Shown here piece by piece: positions 28,065 to 38,292 of a stretch of 64,000 nt of DNA. Source of the stretch: Devosia sp. Root685 (GTDB lineage: Bacteria > Pseudomonadota > Alphaproteobacteria > Rhizobiales > Devosiaceae); NCBI RefSeq assembly GCF_001427875.1, contig NZ_LMHK01000001.1, forward strand, positions 684,871 through 748,870, in the 5' to 3' direction. Below the pieces are notes generated by a model, which was not told the origin of the DNA, did no database searches, and saw only the letters and a program-made list of their open reading frames with translations. A program made the translations under genes and the position numbers. Every line of letters starts with the position of its first letter. Within the stretch, counting starts at the first letter, position 1.

Positions 28065-28238
28065 CGGAAGACCTCATGTGAGACTGCGGGCTCGCGACTC
28101 TGCAAGACCTTCGGGACACTAGGGCAAAACTGCCGCAAGCTGAAGGCTACGCCACGCAGGAAGTAAATGTAAAATTACGAAGCTCGATCCAGCCGCACTG
28201 GAGAGCGTTGGACGGGCCTTGCGGCCCGCCCAAAAATA
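28065..28238 (-). other. tsf-pyrH spacer with a GC-rich hairpin
   Basis: Just after the tsf stop the minus strand reads GGGCGGGCC-GCAA-GGCCCGTCC (about 28207-28228), a near-perfect nine-pair hairpin. No T-run follows it in the tsf direction, so it looks more like an mRNA-end or processing hairpin than an intrinsic terminator. The remaining sequence should hold a pyrH promoter, which I cannot define. Confidence 0.4.
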
Positions 28239-29168
28239 TCAGGCCTTGATGCCTGCAGTCGCCGCGACTTCGGCTGCGAAGTCGGTCTCGACCTTTTCGA
28301 TGCCTTCGCCGAGCGCGTAGCGCACGAACTTGGTCAGCTTGATCGGGGCGCCAACGTCCTTCTCGGCCTTCTTGATGGCGTCGGCGACCTTGGTCTCACC
28401 GTCGATCACGAAGGTCTGAGCGAGGAGAGTGACTTCCTCGTAGTACTTGCGCAGGCGGCCTTCGACCATCTTCTCGGCGATGTCGGCGGGCTTGCCCGAT
28501 TCCTTCACCTGTTCGAGGATAATGGCGCGCTCACGGGCCACGACGTCCTGATCCAGCTCGCTGGCATCGATCGCCAGCGGATTGGTGGCGGCGATGTGCA
28601 TTGCAAGCTGCTTGCCGAGAGCGGACAGAGCGGCCTTGTCGCCGGTGGACTCGAGCGCGACCAGAATACCGATCTTGCCGAGGCCCGCCTTGACGGCGTT
28701 GTGCACATAGCTTTCCACCACGCCATCGGACACCGAGACGGTCAGCGTGCGGCGCAGGTTCATGTTTTCGCCGATCTTGGCGATGGCTTCGGTCAGTTCG
28801 GCCTTGACCGAGTGACCAGCGCCGGGGAACGGCATTTCGCCGAGCTTGGCGACATCGCCATCAGCGTCGAGGGCAAGCTTTGCCACCGAGCCGACGATGT
28901 TCTGGAACTGTTCGTTGCGGGCAACGAAATCGGTCTCGGAGTTAACTTCGACAACAGCGGCCTTGGTGCCGTTGGTGGCAACGCCAACCAGACCTTCAGC
29001 AGCGACGCGATCGGCCTTCTTGGCGGCCTTGGCGAGGCCACGGGTGCGCAGCCAATCGACGGCAGCTTCCATGTCGCCATTGGTTTCGGCCAGGGCCTTC
29101 TTGCAGTCCATCATCCCGACGCCGGTCGAGTCGCGGAGCTGCTTAACCAGTGCAGCAGTGATTTCCAT
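28239..29168 (-). CDS. tsf: Elongation factor Ts
   Basis: The guanine-nucleotide exchange factor for EF-Tu. The 309-aa protein begins [24 protein letters not shown] (UBA-like domain with the TGAGMMDC-type signature), followed by ETDFVARN in the core domain and two dimerisation subdomains. Normal length; 70 bases downstream of rpsB in the standard rpsB-tsf pair. Confidence 0.98.
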   Translation of the reverse strand: MEITAALVKQLRDSTGVGMMDCKKALAETNGDMEAAVDWLRTRGLAKAAKKADRVAAEGLVGVATNGTKAAVVEVNSETDFVARNEQFQNIVGSVAKLALDADGDVAKLGEMPFPGAGHSVKAELTEAIAKIGENMNLRRTLTVSVSDGVVESYVHNAVKAGLGKIGILVALESTGDKAALSALGKQLAMHIAATNPLAIDASELDQDVVARERAIILEQVKESGKPADIAEKMVEGRLRKYYEEVTLLAQTFVIDGETKVADAIKKAEKDVGAPIKLTKFVRYALGEGIEKVETDFAAEVAATAGIKA

Positions 29169-29238
29169 GGGTTCACCTTTCGGCGGCCCCAGATCGGGGC
29201 CGCATAGTTTCGTTCAAACGATTCCGGACATACCGGAC

Positions 29239-30009
29239 TTAGTTGACAGCTGCGCCTTCGGACGGAAGATCTTCAGCCGGAGCTTCCGAAGAAGCGCCGA
29301 GATCCTGACCAAGGGAGCTCGAAGAACGGCCGATGCCGTCGAGCGCAGCGCGCGAGATCAGCGAAACATAGAGTTCGAGAGCGCGGCTGGCGTCATCATT
29401 GCCGGGGATGGCGTAGTCGACAACGTCGGGATCGCAATTGGTATCGACGATGGCAACGACCGGGATACCCAGACGACGGGCTTCCTTGATGGCGTTGGCT
29501 TCCTTGTTCGTGTCGATCACGAAGAGGAGCGAGGGAACGTTGCCCATGTCCTTGATGCCGCCGAGGTCGCGCTCAAGACGCTCCTGCTCGCGGGACATCA
29601 TCAGGCGCTCTTTCTTCGTGCGCAGGTTCAGGTCGTCTTCGCTCATCGATTCCAGTTCGCGCAGACGCGAGATGGAGTTCGAGATCGTCTGCCAGTTGGT
29701 CAGCGTGCCGCCGAGCCAGCGGGAGTTGACGTAGTACTGAGCGGACTGCTTGGCAGCTTCAGCAACCAGCGGAGCCGCCTGGCGCTTGGTGCCGACGAAG
29801 AGCACGCGGCCGCCATCGGCAACGGTGTCGGACACGAGCTGCAGGGCGCGGCTGAGGGCCGGCACGGTCTGGGACAGGTCGAGAATGTGAATGTCGTTGC
29901 GAACGCCGAAAATGAAGCGTTCCATCTTCGGGTTCCAGCGGTGCTTCTGGTGGCCGAAGTGCACGCCTGCTTCGAGGAGCTGGCGCATGGAGAATTCTGG
30001 CAGAGCCAT
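29239..30009 (-). CDS. rpsB: Small ribosomal subunit protein uS2
   Basis: Binds the head of the 30S subunit. The 256-aa sequence shows the uS2 signatures [20 protein letters not shown] and [22 protein letters not shown] 30009 has AGGA at 30018-30021 upstream; the longer open frame to 30183 covers the leader. The C-terminal tail ([19 protein letters not shown]) is acidic and Ala-rich, usual for alphaproteobacteria. Confidence 0.98.
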   Translation of the reverse strand: MALPEFSMRQLLEAGVHFGHQKHRWNPKMERFIFGVRNDIHILDLSQTVPALSRALQLVSDTVADGGRVLFVGTKRQAAPLVAEAAKQSAQYYVNSRWLGGTLTNWQTISNSISRLRELESMSEDDLNLRTKKERLMMSREQERLERDLGGIKDMGNVPSLLFVIDTNKEANAIKEARRLGIPVVAIVDTNCDPDVVDYAIPGNDDASRALELYVSLISRAALDGIGRSSSSLGQDLGASSEAPAEDLPSEGAAVN

Positions 30010-30330
30010 TTGGTATTCCTTTACCGGTTGATGCCTCCACGAAGCCTTGCGACGGTTGTCCGCCACCGGATGGCCATCCAAAAATGGAAAGCCTGCTTCG
30101 TGTGTGAGATCGCGCCAGCCAAACTGCTGGACGCGTGGGCGATATAAGCGAACTATTCCCCGAGCGCAACCCGCCACGGTCACTCACGGGATCGTCAACG
30201 AACCGATCCGTGGATTGGTCGTTGGTTCTTCATGGACCCGCGCCCAGACGTGGGGCTACAGGGTGAGAGCCCCTGAGCGGGGGAGGAAGAGCTTTGCGCT
30301 TACCTCCTCCGCGTTGTTTTGCCCCTTGCT
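30010..30330 (-). other. dnaE-rpsB intergenic region
   Basis: 321 bases between the dnaE stop and rpsB. Near the dnaE end a hairpin with ten-base arms and one mismatch (GCGGAGGAGG with CCTCCCCCGC, about 30276-30313) may end or protect the dnaE message; it has no T-run. The rpsB promoter (30141-30169) leaves a leader of about 125 bases, long enough for an S2-binding regulatory structure as known in other bacteria, but I recognise no specific motif. Confidence 0.4.
30141..30169 (-). promoter_or_regulatory. Probable rpsB promoter
   Basis: On the minus strand TTGCGC (30169-30164), a 17-base spacer and TATATC (30146-30141) match a housekeeping promoter of alphaproteobacteria. Transcription would start near 30134. 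Confidence 0.55.
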
Positions 30331-33300
30331 CTAGTGGAACCGGACATCGGTGATCCCGTCCAGGGCCTTGATGCCCCCGGCGATTTCGGAATTGACGGCG
30401 TATTTGCCGGACAGTTCGATTTCATATTCACGCGCACCCGCATCGCGAATGACCACGAAACTGACAGTGCTATTGCCGCCACGCTTCAATTGCGCGCTTA
30501 CCGGTCCGAGGGCTTTCTCATTGGCCGTAAAAATGGTCAGGCGACGGTCGATGCTTTCGGCCAGGCCTTCGATCGGCTTTGCGCCATTCAGCCGCAGGCT
30601 GATGCCTTCGGCCCGTTCCTCCGCCGCAACTTCGAGGATTACTGAATTGCCCGGCTGAAGAATTGCTCCGAATTGGCTGATCTGCTCGGAAAAGGCGACG
30701 ACCTCAAAGGTGCCGCTCTGATCCGAGAGGCTGAGGATCATCATCGGCGTGCCCTTTTTCGTACGCCTATCGTTACGCGACGAGATGGTCCCCGCCATGC
30801 GGCCAGCGGAGGCGCCGTCCCTTACGGCACGTTCGAAATCGCTCCAGCGCTGCACGCGTAGCCGTTCGAAGAGATCGGAATAAGCGTCGAGCGGATGGGC
30901 CGAAAGGTGGAAGCCGATGGCAGAAAGTTCGCGATCGGCACGCTCGGTCGAATTCCATGCGGGAACGCTGGTTGGCAGGCGGAAAGGTTCGGGCTCGCTT
31001 GAGGCGAACATGTTCCATTGGCCTTCATTGCGCTCGGTGGTCAGGGCCTGGGCCGTCCCAACGACCTGATCCATGGCGGCGAAGGCGATTTCGCGGCGTT
31101 CAACGAGAGCGTCAAAAGCACCGGCATTGACCAGGGTTTCGAGCGTGCGCTTGTTGATGGCCTTGGGATCGACGCGACGGGCGAAATCGCCCAGGTCCTT
31201 GAAGGGCTTGTCGCCGCGAACCTCGACGATGTGCTCGGCGACGGCGCGGCCGACACCCTTCACGGCGGAAAGGCCGTAATGGATGCGGTCTTCTTTCACC
31301 GAGAACACGACTTCGGAGGCGTTGACGCAGGGCGGGACGACTTCGATCTTTTTCTTGCCAGCCTCGCGGCGGAAGTCCGAGAGTTTGTCGGTCTGGGCCA
31401 TATCGAGCGTCATCGAGGCCGCATAGAATTCGTGCGGGTAATGCTGCTTGAGATAGGCCGTCTGGTAGGACACCCAGGCGTAAGCGGCGGCGTGGCTCTT
31501 GTTGAAGCCATAGTTCGCGAATTTTGCCAGAAGGTCGAAAATCTGGTCGGCCAGCGCTTCGCTGACGCCCTGAGGACCGGACCCCTCGCGGAAGCGGACG
31601 CGCTGGTTGTCCATCTCCGCCTTGATCTTCTTACCCATGGCGCGGCGGAGCATGTCGGCTTCGCCGAGCGAATAGCCTGATAGAAGCTGGGCGATCTGCA
31701 TCACCTGCTCCTGATAGACGATGATGCCATAAGTTTCGTCGAGCACTTCGCTGAGCTTGGGGTGGGGATAGGCCACTTCTTCGCGGCCATGCTTACGGTC
31801 GATGAAGCTCGGGATATTGTCCATCGGACCAGGCCGATAGAGCGCGTTCATAGCGATAAGATCTTCGATGCGGTCGGGCTTGAGATCCATTAGAGCTCGC
31901 CGCATGCCGCCACTTTCAAACTGGAAGATGCCGTAGGTATCGCCACGGGCGTAGAGATTATAGGTCGCCGCGTCATCGATGGGGATGGTGTCGATATCGA
32001 GATCGATACCGCGCTTGCGCACCATTTCTACGGCGTATTGAATCGTGGTGAGGGTTTTGAGACCGAGGAAGTCGAATTTGACCAGGCCCGCTGGCTCAAC
32101 CCACTTCATGTTGTATTGCGTCACCGGCATGTCGGAACGCGGATCACGATAAAGCGGCACGATGTCCTGCAGCGGGCGATCGCCAATGACGATGCCGGCG
32201 GCGTGGGTCGAGGCGTGCCGATAAAGACCCTCAAGCGATTTCGCGATTTCGACGAGCTGACCGACAGCCTCGTCCTCCTCGGCCATCTGCTTGAACTGCG
32301 GCACCTCGTTCATGGTGCGCTCGACGGTCCAGGGATCAGCCGGATTGGCTGGCACCATCTTGCAGATGCGATCTACCTGGCCATAGGGCATCTGCAGCAC
32401 GCGACCGACGTCGCGCAGCACGGCGCGCGCTTGCAGCGAACCGAAGGTGATGATCTGGGCGACCTGCTCGACGCCGTATTTGTTCTGAACGTACTGGATA
32501 ACTTCTTCGCGCCGGTCCTGGCAGAAGTCGATATCGAAGTCGGGCATCGAGACGCGCTCAGGATTGAGGAAGCGTTCGAATAGGAGATTGTAGCGCAGCG
32601 GATCGAGGTCGGTAATCGTCGTGGCATAGGCCACGAGCGAGCCGGCACCGGAACCGCGGCCGGGACCAACCGGAATACCCTGCGCCTTGGCCCATTGGAT
32701 AAAGTCGGCCACGATGAGGAAGTAGCCGGGGAATTTCATCTTCTCGATGACGTTGAGTTCGAAATCGAGGCGCTCGCGATATTCCTGTTCGGTCTTGCCG
32801 GGCCCCGGGCCATGGGCGGCCAGGCGCTTGTCGAGACCGGTAACCGAAATCTCACGCAAGGCGGCGGCTTCGGCGGCAACGACGGCTTCTTCGGTGTCGT
32901 GCGAACCGGCGGCGAATTTGGGCAGGATCGGGCCGCGGGTGCGCGGACGATAGGCGATGCGGCGGGCAATCTCGATGGTGGAATCGAGCGCTTCGGGGAG
33001 ATCCGAGAACAGCTCGATCATCTCCGCGCGGGTTTTGAAGTAATATTGGTCGTTGAGCTTTCGACGCTCGGTCTGAGCGAGGACGGAACTGCCGGCGATG
33101 GCGAGCAGCGCGTCGTGCGCTTCATATTCTTTGGCGGACTTGAAAAAGGGCTCGTTGGTGGCGACGAGCGGAATACCCTTGCGATAGGCATAGTCGATCA
33201 GGCGTGGTTCGACTGATGCTTCCTGGCCGCGGCCATGGCGCTGCAATTCGATATAGAAGCGATCGCCAAAAACGTCCGCGAGACGGTCGAGGCGACGGAT

Positions 33301-33786
33301 AGCGTTGGCATCCTGCCCATGGGCGAAGGGCATGTCGATGGCGCCTTCCGGGCCACCCGAGAGACAAATCATGCCGGCCAGCGCGTCAGGCGTCAGCCAA
33401 TCGAGTTTGGCGCGGGCAAGGCCATTTTCGCCCTGCATATAGGCGCGGGAGACAAGGCGCGAGAGATTGGCAAAGCCCTCTTCGGACTGCGCCATCATGA
33501 CCACGCTGGATTTTCCGGTCCAGGCGACGTGGCCACGCTCGCTGACACGCTCCTCGGCAGCGGCGAAATCGATAGCAAGTTCGACGCCGATCAGCGGCTG
33601 GATGCCCTTTTTCGTCGCCTTTTCGGAAAATTCCAGGGCGCCGAAGAGATTGGCCGTATCGGCCAGGCCAAGCGCCGGCTGAGCGTCGGCGGCGGCAAGT
33701 TTGAGAATCGCCTCAAGCTGTACAGCCCCTTCAAGGAGCGAGAAAGCCGAGTGAACGTGTAGGTGGATGAAGCCGGGGCCGCGCAT
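30331..33786 (-). CDS. dnaE: DNA polymerase III alpha subunit
   Basis: The replicative polymerase subunit. In 1151 aa: N-terminal PHP domain (His8, His10 and His12 in HLHVHSAFS), palm with catalytic Asp416 and Asp418 in MPDFDIDF, fingers with the Gly/Lys-rich YGFNKSHAAAYAWVSYQ segment, a helix-hairpin-helix region, an OB fold (about 985-1070) and a C-terminal domain. The length and YGFNKSHA block fit DnaE1 rather than the error-prone DnaE2. ATG 33786 follows AGGAGA. It reads towards rpsB. Confidence 0.98.
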   Translation of the reverse strand: MRGPGFIHLHVHSAFSLLEGAVQLEAILKLAAADAQPALGLADTANLFGALEFSEKATKKGIQPLIGVELAIDFAAAEERVSERGHVAWTGKSSVVMMAQSEEGFANLSRLVSRAYMQGENGLARAKLDWLTPDALAGMICLSGGPEGAIDMPFAHGQDANAIRRLDRLADVFGDRFYIELQRHGRGQEASVEPRLIDYAYRKGIPLVATNEPFFKSAKEYEAHDALLAIAGSSVLAQTERRKLNDQYYFKTRAEMIELFSDLPEALDSTIEIARRIAYRPRTRGPILPKFAAGSHDTEEAVVAAEAAALREISVTGLDKRLAAHGPGPGKTEQEYRERLDFELNVIEKMKFPGYFLIVADFIQWAKAQGIPVGPGRGSGAGSLVAYATTITDLDPLRYNLLFERFLNPERVSMPDFDIDFCQDRREEVIQYVQNKYGVEQVAQIITFGSLQARAVLRDVGRVLQMPYGQVDRICKMVPANPADPWTVERTMNEVPQFKQMAEEDEAVGQLVEIAKSLEGLYRHASTHAAGIVIGDRPLQDIVPLYRDPRSDMPVTQYNMKWVEPAGLVKFDFLGLKTLTTIQYAVEMVRKRGIDLDIDTIPIDDAATYNLYARGDTYGIFQFESGGMRRALMDLKPDRIEDLIAMNALYRPGPMDNIPSFIDRKHGREEVAYPHPKLSEVLDETYGIIVYQEQVMQIAQLLSGYSLGEADMLRRAMGKKIKAEMDNQRVRFREGSGPQGVSEALADQIFDLLAKFANYGFNKSHAAAYAWVSYQTAYLKQHYPHEFYAASMTLDMAQTDKLSDFRREAGKKKIEVVPPCVNASEVVFSVKEDRIHYGLSAVKGVGRAVAEHIVEVRGDKPFKDLGDFARRVDPKAINKRTLETLVNAGAFDALVERREIAFAAMDQVVGTAQALTTERNEGQWNMFASSEPEPFRLPTSVPAWNSTERADRELSAIGFHLSAHPLDAYSDLFERLRVQRWSDFERAVRDGASAGRMAGTISSRNDRRTKKGTPMMILSLSDQSGTFEVVAFSEQISQFGAILQPGNSVILEVAAEERAEGISLRLNGAKPIEGLAESIDRRLTIFTANEKALGPVSAQLKRGGNSTVSFVVIRDAGAREYEIELSGKYAVNSEIAGGIKALDGITDVRFH

Positions 33787-33859
33787 AAAAATCTCCTGAA
33801 AGGAGTCTTAGCCTGTCGGGGCCAGAGGTCAAATCACCCTCGACCCAATCCACAGGCGA

Positions 33860-33961
33860 TCAAGCCGCCAAATTCGTCAGCAAATCCATCCAGGTCAGCG
33901 AGCCGATAGTGAAGGCGCCGAGGGTCACGAAGGCGGCGAAGTCCTTGAAGAAATCAATCAT
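33860..33961 (-). CDS. 33-residue hydrophobic membrane peptide
   Basis: A short gene: ATG 33961, stop TGA 33862-33860, with GGGAG nine to thirteen bases before the start. The peptide begins MIDFFKDFAAFVTLGAF, continues with TIGSLTWMDLLTNLAA, and would form one TM helix with a charged N-terminal stretch (D3, K6, D7). The ribosome binding site, the AT-rich leader and the coherent amphipathic design support a real gene. I do not recognise the family. An imperfect SOS box (GTTG-N7-GTTC, 33975-33989) lies 13 bases upstream. It stands alone between dnaE and lolD. Small LexA-controlled membrane peptides such as Caulobacter SidA are known, but similarity to it is not claimed. Confidence 0.6.
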   Translation of the reverse strand: MIDFFKDFAAFVTLGAFTIGSLTWMDLLTNLAA

Positions 33962-34164
33962 CTTTAGCTCCCTTGTTGCTATAATGTTCTTATATGTTTT
34001 CTCTTTGTTCCGGTCTAGTGGGATGATCGGGGAAAGCGGGGACAGGGTTAACGCGTTAGGGATTCGTTAGAAGGCGTGTCGCGACGTGCGATGCACGCGC
34101 GGGATTCGGGACGTGCAGAAGGGCCGGACGGCCTGGGGCCTCCGGGCTTTTCGGGGTGGACGGA

Positions 34165-34224
34165 CCTCGGAGCGGCATTCGCCTCGAAGTGTTTTAGTTT
34201 AGTGAAGCGGATACCGCTCCGAGG
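34165..34224. repeat. 60-base hairpin (CCTCGGAGCGG arms)
   Basis: CCTCGGAGCGG (34165-34175) and CCGCTCCGAGG (34214-34224) are perfect 11-base inverted arms, with weaker pairing continuing inwards, around an AT-rich loop. GCGCCC-TTTTTT-CGGGCG follows at once. It could be the 3' part of a small RNA or a terminator; no function is assigned. Confidence 0.5.
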
Positions 34225-34436
34225 CGCCCTTTTTTCGGGCGGAACTATCGGCGGCTTTTGATCGCTCGTCGCAAGCAGGCCAGCCCCGAACGTGCATGGG
34301 AGACGATCCCCTGCCGGGCCCCCTCGCTACTGTCGTCTGCAGACCGTCCATGCGAGGTTGGATGGAGGGAAGATAGAGGAGATTTTTGGGGCGGGGATAA
34401 GTAGGATAGATTTTGGCGTGCCGAATATCCATTAGT

Positions 34437-34556
34437 CCTCATGGTGAGGTGTCCCGGGCCTGGCCCGTGGCCTCGAAGCACGAGGGCGTGGCACTGCATC
34501 ACCGGGCACGTCCTCGTGGTTCGAGGCTACGCTGCGCTTCGCACCTCACCATGAGG
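34437..34556. repeat. RIME-like palindromic intergenic element, copy 1
   Basis: Nested inverted repeats around one centre: outer arms CCTCATGGTGAGGTG (34437-34451) and CACCTCACCATGAGG (34542-34556), inner arms CCTCGAAGCACGAGG (34471-34485) and CCTCGTGGTTCGAGG (34512-34526). A second copy with the same plan lies at 38915-39032. This is the layout of the mosaic palindromic elements common between rhizobial genes. Confidence 0.85.
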
Positions 34557-34632
34557 CCTACTTGTGCGTCGATAAAACGTTAAACGATCACGGGGGGATG
34601 GATGGGGGTGCGGCAAGCACCGGCCAAGTAGG

Positions 34633-34682
34633 CCCCCTCACCCGCCGCTTCGCGGCGACCTCTCCCCCAAAGGGAGAGGTGA
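34633..34682. repeat. Short GC-rich double-hairpin repeat after lolD
   Basis: CGCCGC/GCGGCG (34643-34657) followed by ACCTCTCCC/GGGAGAGGT (34658-34680). This CTCACCC...CTCTCCC pattern is a very common interspersed hairpin in rhizobial intergenic DNA. It lies 57 bases beyond the lolD stop and might end that transcript, though the T-run is weak. Confidence 0.6.
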
Positions 34683-34738
34683 AGAAAGAGTGCCGACGGC
34701 AAGCGGGGCGAATGCCGAGAGATCGCTAACCGAGCGAC

Positions 34739-35425
34739 CTAAAGACTATGCGGAACGACCTTGCCGTCCTTGATAGTCACGATGCGGTCGGCGCGTTTGG
34801 CGAGGTCGTGATTGTGCGTGGCGATGAGGGCGGCGGCGCCTTCGGTGCGGATGAGGCTTTGCAGGGCCTGGAATACGAGATCGCTGGTGCTCGGATCGAG
34901 ATTGCCGGTGGGCTCGTCGGCGAGGATGACGCGGGGGTGGTTGGCGGCGGCGCGGGCGATGGCGACGCGCTGTTGTTCGCCGCCGGAGAGTTCGGCCGGG
35001 CGATGGGCGGCGCGGGGGGCGACGCCGAGGATGTCGAGAAGCTCCATGGCGCGTTTGTCAGCGTCGGCCTGGGATTTTCCGGCGATCAGTTGCGGCATGG
35101 TTACGTTTTCGAGCGCTGTGAACTCAGGCAACAGGTGGTGGAACTGATAGACATAGCCGACCGTATTGCGGCGCAATTGGGTGCGGCCGCGATCGCTCAG
35201 CTGACTGGTCTTATGGCCGACGATTTCGACCTCGCCCTCCTGCGGGCTTTCGAGCAGGCCGCAGAGATGCAGGAGCGTCGATTTGCCGGCGCCCGAGGGG
35301 GCGACGAGGGCGACCAGTTCGCCGCTTTCGACGACGAGATCCGCTTGGTCGAGCACGCGCACCTTGGTCGCGCCTTCGCCGTAGTGGCGATGGACGCCGG
35401 AGAGACGCAGAAACGGATCACTCAT
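34739..35425 (-). CDS. lolD: Lipoprotein-releasing ABC transporter ATPase LolD
   Basis: ATPase of the LolCDE system that extracts outer-membrane lipoproteins from the inner membrane. The 228-aa ABC domain has Walker [10 protein letters not shown] at 42-50, Q-loop in [17 protein letters not shown], signature [10 protein letters not shown] near 146 and Walker [16 protein letters not shown] 35425 overlaps the lolC stop by eight bases (ATGAGTGA), so the two are coupled; the frame open to 35449 would extend into lolC. Confidence 0.95.
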   Translation of the reverse strand: MSDPFLRLSGVHRHYGEGATKVRVLDQADLVVESGELVALVAPSGAGKSTLLHLCGLLESPQEGEVEIVGHKTSQLSDRGRTQLRRNTVGYVYQFHHLLPEFTALENVTMPQLIAGKSQADADKRAMELLDILGVAPRAAHRPAELSGGEQQRVAIARAAANHPRVILADEPTGNLDPSTSDLVFQALQSLIRTEGAAALIATHNHDLAKRADRIVTIKDGKVVPHSL

Positions 35426-36797
35426 AGCGCAGCGCCTCGACGGGATCATATTGGGCCGCGCGCCAGGCGGGATAGAGCGTGGCGAGGAAGCTCAGGCCAA
35501 GCGCCATGATGACCACCACGGTCACTTCGGTCGGGTCAGTCTTGCTCGGCAGGGCCGAGAGGAAGAAGACCTCGGGCGGGAAGAGCGCAACGCCCAGCGT
35601 GTTGGAAATGGTCGAGCGGATGGCCTCGGCATTGGCGGCGACGATAAGGCCGAGCACGAGGCCGCTCAACGTGCCGACGACGCCGATGGTCGTGCCGGTG
35701 ATCGAGAAGATGCGCATGATGGCGCCGCGGGTGGCGCCCATGGTGCGGAGCACGGCGATGTCCTTGCTCTTGTCCTTCACCAGCATGACGAGGCTCGAAA
35801 TGATGTTGAAGGCAGCGACGAGGACGATCATCGAGAGGATGGTGAACATCACCACGCGCTCCACCTGCAGGGCGGAGAAGAAGGTCTCGTTGCGCTGCTG
35901 CCAATCGGTGAGGATGAACGGCCGGATATTGGTGGCCGCAGCCAGACGCTCGCGCATCAGGGGAATCGCGTCGGGGTTATCGATGAAGATTTCGGCGGCG
36001 GTCGCCTGATAGATGCGCTCGTAGGCGGCGTCGATCTCTGCGTCCGACGCCATGGGATCGAGCGGGCCTTGGCCGGGCTTCAGCACGTCTTCGTAGAGCT
36101 TGAAATAGTCTTGCGCCGTCTTCAGCGGCATATACATGAAGAGGCTGTCGAACTCGACCATGCCGAGATTGAAGATGGTGCGGACGGGGTAGGACTTGAT
36201 TTGCGGGGTCGAGCCGAAGGGCGTCATGGCGCCGCTATCGGGATTGATGATCTGCACCTGATCGCCCAGGCCGACGCCAAGCGTCTGGGCCAATCGGTAA
36301 CCGATGGCGACCCCGTCGTTTTCATCCCAGCTATCGAAACCGCCCTGCTCTGCCGAATTGAACAGCAGATCGAGCTTTTCGAGGTTTTCCGCATCCATGC
36401 CGCGCACGGAAACGCCGGTCGAGCCGCCGCGGCCGGAGGCGAGAACCTGACCTTCGACATAGTAGACGGCGAATTTGACGCCCTGGACTTCCTCGAGGGT
36501 TGCCACGGCGTCCTTGTAGTCGGTGAATTTGCTCTCGATGGGGAAGGCCGTGAAGTGGCCGTTGAGCCCCAGGATCTTGGTGAGCAATTCGGCTCGAAAG
36601 CCGTTCATGACCGACATGACGACGATCAGCGTTGCGACCCCGATCGCCACGCCGACCATGGTGAGGCTGGCGATCACCGAAATGAACGCCTCCTTTCGCC
36701 TCGCGCGCAAATAGCGCCCAGCAATCATCCATTCAAACCGGGCGAAGGGCCGAGTGGATCGGCCGGCCGGGGCTTGCTGCGCGCTGCTGATGGTCAA
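35418..36797 (-). CDS. lolC: Lipoprotein-releasing system permease LolC/LolE
   Basis: Membrane subunit of the Lol exporter. The 459-aa protein has one N-terminal TM helix (about 38-62, [19 protein letters not shown]), a large periplasmic domain (65-300) and three C-terminal TM helices of the FtsX/MacB fold, with the [15 protein letters not shown] coupling-helix segment and the family ending [18 protein letters not shown]. Only one permease gene is present, so the transporter is probably LolFD-like with a homodimer. The start is TTG 36797, overlapping the proS stop (TTGA). Confidence 0.93.
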   Translation of the reverse strand: MTISSAQQAPAGRSTRPFARFEWMIAGRYLRARRKEAFISVIASLTMVGVAIGVATLIVVMSVMNGFRAELLTKILGLNGHFTAFPIESKFTDYKDAVATLEEVQGVKFAVYYVEGQVLASGRGGSTGVSVRGMDAENLEKLDLLFNSAEQGGFDSWDENDGVAIGYRLAQTLGVGLGDQVQIINPDSGAMTPFGSTPQIKSYPVRTIFNLGMVEFDSLFMYMPLKTAQDYFKLYEDVLKPGQGPLDPMASDAEIDAAYERIYQATAAEIFIDNPDAIPLMRERLAAATNIRPFILTDWQQRNETFFSALQVERVVMFTILSMIVLVAAFNIISSLVMLVKDKSKDIAVLRTMGATRGAIMRIFSITGTTIGVVGTLSGLVLGLIVAANAEAIRSTISNTLGVALFPPEVFFLSALPSKTDPTEVTVVVIMALGLSFLATLYPAWRAAQYDPVEALRYE

Positions 36798-38143
36798 ATG
36801 TCGTTCATCCGCTGAGGTTCGATCAGGCTTTTCACACGCTCGACCAGATTGGCGAGCGGCAGCGTCTCGCGCTCGCCAGTCTTGCGATGTTTGATCTCAA
36901 CTTCGCCCGATTTAAGGCCGCGTGGCCCAAGGATAATCTGGTACGGGATGCCGACGAGATCGGCGGTTGCGAACTTCGAACCGGCAGGCTGGTCGCGATC
37001 GTCATAGAGCATATCGAGGCCGGCCGCAGTCAGCTCGCCATAGAGCTTGTCGCAGGCGGCGTCCGTGTCGGCATCGCCGGCCTTGAGATTGATCAGAACC
37101 GCTTCGAAGGGCGCGACGGAGACCGGCCAGATGATGCCGTTTTCGTCATGGCTGGCTTCGATGATGGCGGGCACGACACGGGTCAGACCGACGCCGTAGG
37201 AACCCATATGGACAATGGTTTCCTTGCCGTCATTGCCGGTGACCGATGCCTTCATCGGCTCGGAATATTTCGTGCCGAAATAGAAGATGTGGCCGACTTC
37301 GATACCCCTGGCGGAGACGCGCTTGTCTTCCGGCACACTGGCTTCGTATTCGGCGTGATCGACCATTTCCTCGGTCGCGGCGTAGAGCGAGGTCCAATCG
37401 TTGAAGATCGGCTTGAGGTCACCGCGGAAATCGACGTCCTTGCCCGGAATTGGCTTATCGAGCAGGTCACGATGGCAGAAGACCTGGCTTTCGCCGGTTT
37501 CGGCCAGGATGATCCATTCGTGGCTGAGGTCGCCGCCGATGGGACCGGTATCGGCGCGCATCGGAATGGCGGTGAGGCCCATGCGGGCATAGGTGCGCAG
37601 ATACGCGACGAACATACGCTCGTAGGCGGCGACGGCGCGATCCTTGTCGAGATCGAAGGAATAGGCGTCCTTCATCAGGAATTCGCGGGAGCGCATGGTG
37701 CCGAAGCGAGGACGCACCTCGTCGCGAAACTTCCACTGGATGTGGTAGAGGTTCAGCGGCAGGTCCTTATAGGACTTCACATAGGCGCGGAAAATGTCGG
37801 TGACCATTTCCTCGTTGGTCGGGCCATAGAGGAACTCGCGCTCGTGGCGATCCTCGATGCGCAGCATTTCTTTGCCATAGGCATCGTAGCGGCCCGATTC
37901 GCGCCAGAGATCGGCGGATTGAATGGTCGGCATGAGAAGCTGGACAGCGCCTGCGCGGTTCTGTTCCTCTTCAATGATCTTCTGGACCTTCATCAGCACC
38001 TTGTAGCCGAGCGGCAACCAGGAATAGAGGCCGGAGGCCTGCTGACGGATCATGCCGGCGCGCAGCATAAGCCGATGCGAGACGATCTCGGCTTCCTTTG
38101 GAACGTCGCGCAGAACCGGCAGAAAATAGCGGGACAGGCGCAT
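36794..38143 (-). CDS. proS: Prolyl-tRNA synthetase (short alphaproteobacterial type)
   Basis: Charges tRNA-Pro. The 449-aa class II synthetase begins [20 protein letters not shown] and shows motif 2 ([21 protein letters not shown]) and motif 3 ([16 protein letters not shown]), then the anticodon-binding domain. It lacks the roughly 180-aa editing insertion of E. coli ProS between motifs 2 and 3, as in other alphaproteobacteria, which rely on free-standing Ala-tRNA-Pro deacylases. ATG 38143 has GGAG six bases upstream; the frame to 38221 is leader. Confidence 0.96.
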   Translation of the reverse strand: MRLSRYFLPVLRDVPKEAEIVSHRLMLRAGMIRQQASGLYSWLPLGYKVLMKVQKIIEEEQNRAGAVQLLMPTIQSADLWRESGRYDAYGKEMLRIEDRHEREFLYGPTNEEMVTDIFRAYVKSYKDLPLNLYHIQWKFRDEVRPRFGTMRSREFLMKDAYSFDLDKDRAVAAYERMFVAYLRTYARMGLTAIPMRADTGPIGGDLSHEWIILAETGESQVFCHRDLLDKPIPGKDVDFRGDLKPIFNDWTSLYAATEEMVDHAEYEASVPEDKRVSARGIEVGHIFYFGTKYSEPMKASVTGNDGKETIVHMGSYGVGLTRVVPAIIEASHDENGIIWPVSVAPFEAVLINLKAGDADTDAACDKLYGELTAAGLDMLYDDRDQPAGSKFATADLVGIPYQIILGPRGLKSGEVEIKHRKTGERETLPLANLVERVKSLIEPQRMNDI

Positions 38144-38292
38144 GGGAAACTCCGAAATTCTTGGCTTCGACTCAGACTTTTGTTGATGCCCACTCAGAGC
38201 CCAACCGTCCATACGATTCAAGCATGCAAGCTATGCAGAATCTGCGTGACAGGAAGAAAATGTGTTGTTAGGGTCCCGTCACAATAAAGACA

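Larger units (their letters stand above)
33990..34738. other. Non-coding stretch rich in inverted repeats
   Basis: About 750 bases without a credible gene between the 33-aa peptide and lolD. It holds a hairpin at 34165-34224, the large palindromic repeat at 34437-34556 and the GC-rich double hairpin at 34633-34682, each listed separately. The short open frames here translate the repeats and lack ribosome binding sites. Confidence 0.6.

Noticed and set aside
34437..34556. Possible CRISPR repeats in the palindromic regions
   Set aside because: The repeats are nested inverted arms with one copy per locus, not short direct repeats with regular spacers, and no cas genes are present.
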